Shown here one piece after another: positions 18,066 through 30,037 of a stretch of DNA of 64,000 nt. The position numbers and the translations under genes are program-made. The DNA is from Albula goreensis (taxonomy: Eukaryota > Chordata > Actinopteri > Albuliformes > Albulidae). The stretch is from contig CM040743.1 of assembly GCA_022829145.1 (NCBI GenBank), forward strand, positions 27,145,646 through 27,209,645. The letters are read 5' to 3'. Every line of letters starts with the position of its first letter. Position 1 is the first letter of the stretch. The notes beneath the pieces are model-generated. The model was not told where the DNA came from and ran no database searches. It saw only the letters and a program-made list of their open reading frames with translations.

Positions 18066-20429
18066 AAGTCTTTCCTTTTTTTTTCTGAGGGTGGGACAAA
18101 GGTGATCGTGGCACGAAACAAGATTGACAGGAGCAAAGACGATTAGACAGAAGGATTTCTATCGAATTTCCGTACCTTGCACACCACGCAAGCGCAATAA
18201 TAGTTTGCGCAGGCTACAGGCCACACCCGCATGGTTACTGTTGCTATGTTACATACGTTTATTTCAAGGCAAGTAATTTAGCGAGAAACAGGTAGACTAA
18301 TAGCTTTCTTCATATATTATTTTATGAGATCTAATGCATACAGCACAGATACGCCTAGGCCCACCAAACATGTTGAGGACTAATTTATTCTAGCTCCTTA
18401 AATGAGTTTTATGTTTTAATATTTTAAATCTGCCTTGTTGTATATAGGCTAGTAGAATGCTATGCAGTTAACACCTTTAAGACAAAGAAGAGGTATTCAG
18501 AGACCTTTGCAAAACATACAATTTGTTGTGCACCGAAACGTTAATAGTCCCTTTGTAATTATGTGACTAAACTGAACTCAAGAGTCTCATGGAGCCTTGA
18601 GGTCATTGAAGGCAAATTAAACATGATGAAATAAATGTCAATACAGTGTCATATGTATCATATACACGCTATTTATAATACAGGGATATATTCCTATCTT
18701 ACCTAAGGTGAAGTAGGCCTGATTGCAGTTAATGCAGTGATAATTAATATGCATTTTTATACGTTTTCTTAATTACTCCAAAAAAAGAGGAGTCAGATTT
18801 GGTTATATTTTAGATATATTTATCGTTTTACGTAATTGTGACTGTTTCCCTGAACCCCTGAACCGCTGACCTTTGCTGTGTCGATCTTTCCTGCACGATA
18901 GACGAGTGACATCATTTTGCGGTCTGGAAGGGTAAAGGGAGGGAGAGGCAATAGCCTAAGGTACGGACAGTCCGTGATACCTATGACTGTCAATAAACAC
19001 ATCCAAACAAAATTGTTTTACAACAGTGATACACAGTATAGAGTACAATGGCATGCTAATCCGTGGAAAATGCGGATGCAGGGATAATGATCAGAAGACG
19101 GAGGAGAATCGATGAGATACACCCCGATTGGGTTGGGCACTTACACATGAAAAGAGTGGGGAGAGAGAGAGAGAGAAAGATTGTGCGAGAGAGAGAGCGA
19201 GAGAGAGACGCTGTGGGGGCGGGCAGAGAAACGGAGGGAGAGGGTGGGGGCATTGATTTTGAACAGCCACCGTTTTATTCCAAATCTGGTTTGCCTAAAT
19301 CAAATTAATTACAAAAATAATTCTCATTCAACTTACATGTCCGAACATTGATACCTTAATAACAGACATAAAACGACGAAATATAAACACCTCTTCATTT
19401 ACCTGTCTATTAGGCTACATTAGTCTCCGCGGGGGAGACAGAGACAGCAGGATTGCACGACGGATGCTGCGAGGGAGAATCGTCGGGGACCAAGACACCT
19501 TATCAGGGTATGATCATATAAAGAATGTAGCTTTCTAAGTTTAAGCTAAACATCACCTGTATTTAAACATGAATTAACTCTGGGGTGATAAATATTTGCG
19601 CTGTGCGTCAAACATCAACATATTCTGCTGTTTAAAATCGATTAATTATTGTCGCATACACGTGTCTGTGGATCCGTCCGTGCCTGTTTTTTCCTCATCT
19701 GCTTTATCGTATTCGCTTTTTCAAGGCAGTACCTTGTATTGATCTATCGTTTTCTGTCGATTCTTAATATAGGCCTATATGAACATTAATTAGCCTATGT
19801 AAATGATTAATGGATATTCATGGGTCACATATGCCAAAAACAGAACGAGAGGCTACGGTTTGAATTGGTGGCAAATACTGCGAAACATATTTCCAATTCC
19901 ATTCCTGTTTGATCTGTGTAAAAATTTTAGAATATGTCTATGGTAAACACGTACAACGTTGATATGTCATCCAAAACTGTATGAAGTAGGCTGTTATGTT
20001 TAACAACCTATCCATAATAATGTTACAGTGATCGCCTGGGTCGCTTGTGTATTGAGTAGTTGTTATCTATTCGGTTGTTAGTTCAGAGCTTCTGACTGAT
20101 CATGAATATGTCATTCGACTTGTCCGGTTCACCAAAGGCCCTGGTTTAAAAAATACCCTATGCAAGGTAACAGGAATAACTGACTGATCATTTACATTGG
20201 ACTATGTAGCTTAAATGTGTTTAAATACAGACTATACTATTACTATACTGTACTATACTATTAAATACTATTTCATGGAAGTGATGATCTTGGTTTGTCT
20301 TGGTGATCCCCTATTTTTTGACACGCTATCAATCTTTTCATCTGTTGCAGCTCCATTATTACCCACAGTTCTGATTAGGTTAATGTGTTTGTATTGATAT
20401 CTCTGCTTTCCTCTCCCTTTTCCCTTCAG
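18066..20429. other. tpi1/clstn3 intergenic region with candidate clstn3 5' UTR exon
   Basis: Divergent promoter region between the two genes. A GA-rich low-complexity run lies at about 19157-19211 next to GC-rich sequence. A plausible non-coding first exon of clstn3 ends at about 19507 (CAGG before GTATGA), in the CpG-richer part at 19420-19507. The sequence just before the clstn3 ATG (20400-20429) is a strong polypyrimidine tract plus CAG, which suggests that 5' UTR is spliced on from upstream. The exon assignment is unverified. Confidence 0.35.
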
Positions 20430-23400
20430 ATGAATGGAGTGAATTTTATCTACTTTCTTCTCCTGTGCTTGATCTCAGTTGCCCATGGTAACAAAGGTGA
20501 GTTGACAGTGCATCTTAATTCACCTTCACCTTGTTTTACCACCTTTACTTTAGAGATAAATGAGAATCTGAGATGCTGTAAGTTTATGTAATACCAAAAA
20601 CTAGCAATAATTGTATAATATGTGTTTATCTTTACATCTACATTATTCTTTTTATTTTCAGCTAAATATAGCATAATTGGTGGAAAGGAAATATATTTTA
20701 CTTATTTATTAGATGTTCCTAATGTCTCTGTTGTTTGATAATTTGGTAATTATAATCCTTTCTGTTGTTATCATAATGGTTAGTACTTTTCATAGATTTT
20801 TTTATTTGAATTAGCTTTAATTTATTTTCCAATTAAAGCATTGCTGTAATCATAGGAAGGTGAGTGACAAGGAGAAACAGAAAGTGACAAAAGGAAGTCT
20901 GAGAGGTTGAAAGAGACTTTCAAGAGAGAAAATATAACAGCAATGACAGGAAGAGAGAAACTGTTTTGCCAAGAGAAAGAGAGAATTACAGAGAGAGAGT
21001 GTGAGAGAGAGAGTGTGACACAGACAGATGGGGAGTGAGATAGACAGGAGGCTGAGGTGAGACTGAAAACGATGTCTCTTATCTCTCATTCTGTTATCCA
21101 ACACTGAAAAAGAGAATGGCGTGAAAGGGATGTGACAGAGGGATGTTGTAGTGAGTGGAGAAAAGGAAAGAATGGATGTAGAGGGAGGGAGGACATTGAA
21201 ATCTGCAGAAAGAGAAAGAAAAGGCTCCGGCTGTCTGAGCTCCTCATTGTCAGTCGTAGCCAGGCCTGTTTAATCTGAGGCAACCTGTCCTCTGGTCTGT
21301 CCTGTGATTCGGGCACTAAACTACTCAGCTGAAACACTATGCCTCATCAGGCACAAGGCACATATGGTCAAGAAAGTCACTGACAATTAACAGAAACCAA
21401 CTAATGGGTCGTGATTCAGATCACATTATCCCAGACCCAGGAGAGGTAGTTTCTTTCAATAAAATGCCTCTAATTGATAGTCTATGTAATTTTTTAGATT
21501 AGCCAAAAATCACAGTGTTGGAAAGTTTTTTTGCCTATTGTACTCTTTTTTTTTGAATACATTGTGACTATATGGTAGACCATATACAATATACTTTTAT
21601 AAAATCCTGCAGTGTAATAGATATTAAATAGCAGCTATTGATCAGCAGTGTTTTAGATATGCGCGACTGTTGCTAGCAGGCTGTTGATGATTTCTGTGTT
21701 AATTTGATTCCCTTTTGTTTGTGCATTGCACAGCCAATAAACACAAGCCATGGATTGAGACTGAATACCAGGGAATTGTGATGGAGAATGACAACACAGT
21801 GCTTCTGAACCCGCCACTCTTTGCCGTGGACAAAGATGCCCCCTTACACTATGCAGGTAGCTGTCTCTGTACACGTTTCACTTCCTCCCTCTCAATCTCT
21901 ACCTCTCTGTCATTTTTTTCTCCCTCCCTTCTGTTTTTATTGGTTAATGTGGATATTCTAGCATATCCCTCATCGGCTAGCTCTAAAAACGACATTTTCC
22001 AATGTACATAAGGCATGTGGTTCGCAAAAAGTAGCCTGCTCTTGTTTGCAAAAACCCTTATATGGAAGAAGTTATGTAGGGCTGGATCTCAGAAGCACTT
22101 TGATGACAAGCCTGCTGGTGAAAACCAGGTTAGTGCTGGAATTGGAGCTAATGGTCCAGTAGGGGGCAGTCTTTAATTTGTATTGAGAGGAAAATCAATG
22201 CCCACTGCAGTGACAAAGAAATTCTCTGCTATGGAAATAACAGTGTACCCTGGATGAGAAGTTGAGCTGAGGCCTGACATTACGGTCGTAAAAAATGCCA
22301 TGTCACTTATCACAGAAGTGGGGTTTCCCTGGTTAACCCCCCAAGCTGAAATCTGGTCGTCTCAATTTGACCTCAAAAATCATCCCCTGATTTATTTGGC
22401 TCATTATAATCTCTCCATCGCCAATGTGTGGGCACCCTGTAATCTAATGGCTAAGGTACATGACAGGGACCCCTGAGGTTGGTGGTTCAAGCCATAGTCA
22501 ACCACAGTCAGAACACCATTTCTGTTGGGCCCTTGAGCAAGGCTCCCAACCCAAACCTTCCAGGGGGGATTGACCCTTGGTTAGCCTAATCAACTATAAA
22601 TTGCCCCCAGGGGGGATTGACCCTTGGTTGGCCTTGGTTTGCCTAATCAACTGTAAGTTGCTTTGGATAAAAAAGTGTCAGCTAAATGACTGTAATGTAA
22701 TGCATGAAGAACATCATTGTACAAAATGGCTGCTGTGTTCTGTATCACCTAAGTGGGTGTTATATGTTGGTGGTGGATGAGGTGAGTCATTCCACTTCAC
22801 TCTAAAATGCCTGAAAGGTGTTGCATACTGTAATTTCAATTTAGCCTTTTTAATTTACTATTGAGATCACAAGGTAAAGAGTCAGATTCATTGTTTAACC
22901 CTTTATCGCACCTTCTGACTGTTGCCTGAATGTTTCCTCCCTGTTTGTCCTCATACCAGGGAGTTACTATTAATTTGGCAAATAGAGATAGCTCTCATAC
23001 TCAACATCTCAGTGAATTTTGTCGATCAATCATAGTTAAACATCTGAAATTTTTGTAAAAAATCATTCGGCAGACATTCTGTCTTGAAATATACAGTGAC
23101 CATATTTATCATGATACATCTGGAAACACAGAAATAATAACTTTGTATTATTAGTGTATTTAATGTACTGACTCCAAAAACCTTCGTCTTAACAGAAGGC
23201 TTTACACATATTTATGGATGTACAGTTTAGCCTTTGCTGTCATCGGGGGAATTGATATAATGAACAAGGGCAAGGAAAGATTGTGCAGCAAAGTCAAAGC
23301 AAAGGCAGGCATGTGGTTGAAGCATTCACTGTGCTGTACTGGCTTGTCCTCTCAGTGTCTGTCATTTCTATGCTAATATACATGATCTGAATCAACCTGA

Positions 23401-26400
23401 ATCTCCTTTATCCATCTCCTAGGGGAAGTTTGTGGGTTTAAGGTTCACAGCGGTACCGCAGGCTCAGGTTCTGCCAAGTTTGAGGCAGTGGTCCTGGACC
23501 GGTCAACGGGGGAAGGACTGGTCCGCTCTAAAGAACCTCTGGACTGTGAGAGCCAGCGAGAGCACAGCTTCACCATTCAAGCTTATGACTGCGGAGAAGG
23601 ACCTGATGGAGCAAACAGCAAAAAGTCACACAAGTAAGAAATGTTTCCATGCTTCAGGGCAGCATCACTGTCATCTGTGATTTTAGAGTTGAATTGTAAA
23701 TTCAAAGTGAAACTATTCATAGGTCATGTTGCATAGATCTCAGGCTGTTCACAGTATGATGCTCTCAATGTTCGCTAATTTATTACAGAAATGGAAACCT
23801 TGAACCTCAACACCAAGTAAATTAACTAACTAGCTCAGAAGAAGGGGTATGACATTATTCAGTCTGGTATACACTGTTTATTTTCCCTGCTGAATTGAAT
23901 TACATAAGAGAATTCAGGCATCTTGTATTGACTGGACTGTCCGCTGTTGCTTTCAGTGTTTCAGTAATATTTGAATGCTTTTATACAATGCAACGTTGCA
24001 CTCTATTCACCAGTCCACCCCCTCCATTTTCACATTTACACAATGTTGCATTCTCAGGGCCACAGTACATGTCCGCGTCAACGATGTGAACGAGTTCTCC
24101 CCAGTGTTTGTGGAGCGGCGGTACGAGGCGTCTGTGCCCGAGGGCCGCCTGTTTGACCGCATCGTGAGGGTGGAAGCATTGGACGCCGACTGCTCTCCAC
24201 AGTACAGCCAGATCTGCTTCTATGACATCATCACCCCTGACGTGCCCTTTGCCATTGACAACGATGGTGAGCGGTGATCCTGTTTCCTTTTTCTCCTTTG
24301 AGCTTTCTTTCCCTTTCTCCTGAGCTTTCCTGGCCCCAATGCTTTGAGCATTTTTAACGAACACTTTCCAGGAGTTACATATACATTAGCCGAAGTAGAA
24401 AATTGAACATAATGAACTGAACCCCCTCACTGACTGAAAATTCAGATGCAGTGTGTACTCATGAAATAGACATTTGCATTGTTTACAAAAGGAAGGCTCC
24501 CTATGCTCTCTTTCACAGGAAACATAAAGAACACGGAGCCTCTGGACTCAAAGCACCAGAAGGTGCACACCTTCTGGGTGACCGCATTCGACTGCGGCAA
24601 GAACCGTGCCCAGGCCGATGCCCAGGTTATCATCACTGTCAAGCCCTCCTGCAAACCTGGCTGGATTGGTAATCACTTGCTCTCGATGATTTGAAATGCC
24701 AGCTTGCTGTTTTCATCTCTCTCATTTTTTTGTTTGGACCAGTCTACTGATGTCTGAGTGAGACTTCATCAACTCGAAAAAGAGGCAGAGCTATCACAGT
24801 TTGTCGGTGACTCACAGATTTTTAACCAAATTAATGTTTTTTTTATGAACAGCAAAACTCTTTCTCATTGGCTCAAATAGGTCAGTGATTGAGAGTGCAC
24901 CTCCTATTATGGGGTTCATAAAACCTCACTTACCCAGCATCTCTTTATACTTATACAACACATGTTAAAACAAAGATATAAAGCATGATAAAAATATGAA
25001 GAGACTGGTTTTATAAATGTTTTTTTTTAATCTTCTGTGCTTCCCAGGATGGTCGAAGCGTGTGGAGTACATCCCAGGGTCTGGTAGTATCCCGCTTTTC
25101 CCCAGCCTGCACCTAGAGACCTGCGAGGAGACAGTTTGGAATATTCAGGCCACCATAGATCTGCAGACCGGTCATATTGGAAAGGGGTGTGACAGAGACA
25201 GCTACTCTGATAGGTCTGTCCGCAGGCTGTGCGGTGAGTGTCTCTGTTTGTCCCATTAAAGTCATGGACCACTTGACTGGAATTCCCAGTGATACTGTTT
25301 AAGAGTGGATTATTTATGGAAAACAAATAATCTAGTCTTGTTGTAATGACAGTACAGGGGTCCTCGATTTACGAAAGAGTTCCGTTCCTACGACTTGTCG
25401 TAAGTCGATTTTCGACGTAAGTTGGAATTTATACCTAAATTATACCTAAGTTAACACGTTAAGTCACTCACACTGTGCACACAACACATGAATGACATAT
25501 AAAATACGGTAATTAAGTGAAACAGTAATAAAAAAAAAAGAGAGAACAATTTCTTATCTTTATTTCTGTGGTCATATTTACGAACCAATCCGCTTAGGTC
25601 GAAACTAGGTTTTTTAAATAATTTATGGGAGTGCGTTGTAACCACAAAACGTTGTAACTCGAGACCGTCGTAACCCGGACCCCCTGTAATGTAATGTAAT
25701 GTAGTCTTGTCTTTTAGGATGGATTTTAAACTGAATTTCAAATTTAGATGTATTAAATTTATCCTTTGCTCAACTATAATGCCTCCAGTTGTAACGGTTT
25801 TCAATTCTAGAACAAATTTTCTGCTGTTCTCTTGATATCATAAGTATCTGTATTACAGATCACTAGGATACAAGGTTAAAATGAACCTCAATTAATTAAA
25901 CTTATCTAAAATTAGCTTCAATTGTGGTGTATCTTCATAGTGGTAATATATTTACACTGTAAACCTCTGTATGGAAAATTCTATTATGAATCCAAGTATG
26001 TGTTCTCCAACAGTGTTATAATATGACAAAAGACTATGATTCTCTATTTTGGTCTAAGTTTTCTTTATGCCATTTAAATGTGTAAAACCAGTGTGAAATT
26101 CATAACACATTTTTTTCATGTCAGTGCACAGATTGTGTATTAATGGGAAGCTTTTGCAAAATGCTTTGGCAGAAGGGCAAAGCAAATGATTAGCAAGTGA
26201 AAATAAGTGGTTTTTGCATTGATTTACTTTTTGTACTTTGTTTCCTCAGTTTAATTTTATCCTGTGTAAAATTTCCTGTTTTTAAGGTGCATTAAGGGGG
26301 GAAATCGACTTGCTACCACCTCCTTCCCCAGCAGCCAATTGGACAGCAGCCCTCCCCACCCTCCCTTCTTCTGATTCGTCACTCATTTTCTCCTTCAATG

Positions 26401-29400
26401 GCACAAAGCATGTTGCTGTGGTACCAGATTCAGTGGCTGCTGGAGTGTCTGGTGACCACTTCACCCTCCAATTATGGATGCGAAGAGGAGGAGCAAATAT
26501 ACATGCTCCAACCAATCAAGCAAGAGGGACCCACAGGGAGGAGGAGACAATCGTCTGTAGCACTGTCAGGAATGGTCAGTCTTATATTGGTCAATCAAGA
26601 TCAATATCAAAACCTATTTTTTTTATATTATCAGAAATCTGTCATCTGTAGCTGTTCACTTTGTGCTCATCAGTTGTGTCCCAACTGACAATTGAAAATA
26701 TTGTGAACAACCACTCTTACTCTACTGACTGTACAGTCCCCTGTTGCTTTGTAAGTGTTCTAGACGTATTCTTATAGTCAGTGTGTACATTCAGATACCT
26801 CTATCTCACAGATAAGTCCACTGTATAAGTAACTACTTCATTGTATGTGACATTGACCTCGCCCCTCCTCTCTCTCTCTTTCTCTGTCTCTATCTCTCTC
26901 TGCCTCAGATGACTCCTTCTCTCACTATTCCCTGTCGGTGCATGGTTGCCGCCTGTCCCTGTTTTATTGGCCTGATGTTACAGCTGCTCGTCCCGTCAAG
27001 TTCCTCTGGAAGCTGGAACAGGTCATTTGGAAAGACTGACTCCTTCTGCGAAATAAATGGTTTGCTGCAAATAGGAGGGATTTAGGTGGTCAGAAGAGGG
27101 CTTACAACACATTTGTCACCTGAAGTGAACTGGATACCCCAGGGCTTGCCATAAGCAGGCTTAGATTGTGGGTTTAAGGGGATTGCTGTTGAAAAGTTTT
27201 GGCTTTCATGCCTGTCTTTCTCCTTGATAGTCATTACTGTATGTGCTGCAGTAAGTATCTCTCTGTCTTAGTTCCTCTTGCTGTCTCTCTCTCAGGTGTG
27301 TGACAGTGAGTGGCATCACCTGTCCCTGAGTGTTCAGTTCCCCTCTGTCACTCTCTACGTTGATGGTGTAACCTTCGATCCTGCACTAATCCATGACAAC
27401 GGAGCCATTCCAAGCCCTGCCCCACGTCAGCGGGTGGTCATTGGAGCATGCTGGGGTACCTATCAATAACCTAACCTCCAGTGCAAGTTTTTGTAAATAT
27501 GGATTCATTCACATTCACGTTTCCTGCAAAGGGAACGTTGATTGATATCTTGTCTTCAATCTCTGTGACATATGTGAACAACATTTGTCAAATGTGAACA
27601 TCTTTGTGAGGTTGTGGAGCAATTGTCTTTGATCCCAAAGACAGTGCTGTGTACATGATTAAGTTCAAGTCTATATCAATGTACTGTCGTAGACTACAGT
27701 TCTAACAGTGATGGCATGTCTGTCTCTCTCTGAAACAGAAGAGAAAGCGAAGGATATTGTGAACAATACTATTCCCGAGGGCAGAGACACAGGTGGGCCA
27801 CAATCAGCCATCTTTGGTGCTCTTGATTCTTTCATGTCGTGAAGGGTATATTTCAGTCATGAATGCAACCAAAATTTAGTTTTTCTTTGTTTTGACCTAC
27901 TTTATTAATCAGATTTGAAAATGGCTGTTCCCTTTGTTTGTTTCAATCTCACTGAATGGTAGTTGCAAAGTGAACTTTTTGTTTTTGTAGCAAAGCCCTG
28001 CGCTTCCTTGAAGGCCTTTGTCCAGGTTGTCCTCAGGCCTGTGTTCTCTCTTACCCTCAGGGAGGTTTGTGGGGGGTTACCGGGGGCTGCTGTCAGGGGT
28101 GACCGTGCGTCCAGGAAGCGTGGAGCCCCACAGCGTGGTAGAGTGCCTGTACGCCTGCAGGGAGGGGCTTGACTTTGGTGACCTGGAAACGCTGGGGTCA
28201 GGAATGAAGGTAATGAAATCTGATTACTGGATGCTCTGTGCATGCATTGGTTCTGTTTCTGTAAAGTGGAGGAGACAAGCCATTAATGCTTAAAAATAAA
28301 CTCTTCTGTTCGTCTTGTTTTGGTTGTGCTGACAGAATAAGGCAAGTAGGTTTGTTTCACAACATGCACTTCAAAAACTGTGTTATTGCATCCTGTCTCG
28401 CAGGTGCATGTAAACCCAAGTCAGTCGACACTGGTTCTGGAAGGAGATGATATTGAGAGCTTCAATCGAGCTGTGCAGCAGGTCACCTACAGAAACTCCC
28501 TTCGATTTGCCACGCCTGGAGTCCGTCCCCTTAAACTCACCACCTCACTGAGGTAGGCCATCGATGTTACCTGTCTGCAGCCGAGCCTGGTGTACCCCTG
28601 AAGCAGTTCCCACGATTGTGTTTGATAGTGTCTGTGCATCTGTGCAGTTTTGCCACACCAGTATTTCAGCCGATGTCTTCTCCCTTTCACCAGGTGTTTC
28701 AGTGAGGAGAGCTGTCTGTCTCTCAAGCAGCTAGAGGGGTATCTCGTGGTTCTCAAGCCTGACGCCCCTCAGATCTCCCTGTCTGGTGTTGGCCCCCACT
28801 TGGCCCGGCCAGCTCCGGAATTTGAGGGGCCCAGTGGAGTCCCTCTCTTCCCAGAGCTGAGGATAACGTGCTCTCTGTCTCACACTGTCAACACAGCTGC
28901 CCAAGACATGGAGGGAGGGGGTGAGTCTCTACTCTGGACCCCCTGGAAAATTTCAGCAAGTTAAAATGAGGGCCAGACTGATACCAATAACCAATATTTC
29001 ATATATATATTCTGCCTCTTTTAATGTTCCAGATAATTTTGCCTTTTGACTGTGCTCTTCATTTTTTTGTTATTGTTGTAGCCTGTGTAGACACACCTTA
29101 ATAAACAGTGCATTCGGGAATTAACTCTACTGTGTCAGTGTAAGTCACTGACAATGCTACAGTATGTAGTTACTTGCCAGCAAGCCCATGACAGGTGAAG
29201 GGAGCTAGCTAGCCACACTGCATTTGTCAAACTGGGCTCCAGGACAAAGGAGTTTGAGAAAGGCTGATCTACACAACACAGCATTCACAAATTAGCTAGC
29301 TAACTACCTTACCAGCTAGCAAACAAGTTAACAAGCTAGATAGCTAATTAGATAGCTTTCTCACTTGTTGAATGCAGAGCGGCTGTCGCCAGTTTCTGCT

Positions 29401-29979
29401 ATGATGGTAAACAAGAAGATTTAGGGTTCTATGTGTGGTGAATCCTGTATATTTTGAGGTAAAATTCCCGCACCTTATCAGGCCCTTATCAGCTTCACTT
29501 CTGCCGATAGCTGACAAAGTGTCAGAGTCCCATTATTGCCTGATGTTATTGGTCTTTTGATATATCGATTGGGCACTAGATAAAATAAGAAGCCAGTTCA
29601 TTTTTGTGTAATATTACAGAATTTTGCATTTTAACTTTAGATTTAGCATTGCTGTGTTAAAATAATATTGTATTTTTTTCAGTCTTGTCTTATGGAAAAA
29701 TGCTATTATAGATTCTAAAAATGTCATACCTTATGTGAATACAGCTTGCTGCACCTTTTAATCTCTTTTTTAAATGCATTCCCTTCTTTTTCTCTCAGCT
29801 CTTATGTCTGATGCTGTGGCCCACACTCTAGATGGATGTGAAGTCCAGCCACTGGGGGAGGAGCTAAACCCAGAAAGGGAGGAGCTTATGGTGGACACAG
29901 AGTCATTAAGAGAGAGGGGGTTGGAAATCATTAACACAACAGCTTATATAGCAATTACAGGTGACACTAACAATGATAG

Positions 29980-30037
<58 letters not shown>

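Noticed and set aside
23981..24364. 127-codon minus-strand open frame
   Set aside because: It is antisense to a clstn3 cadherin exon, a coding shadow only.
26310..26651. 113-codon open frame as a separate gene
   Set aside because: It is the clstn3 exon 26287-26574 in its true frame, extended into the following intron.
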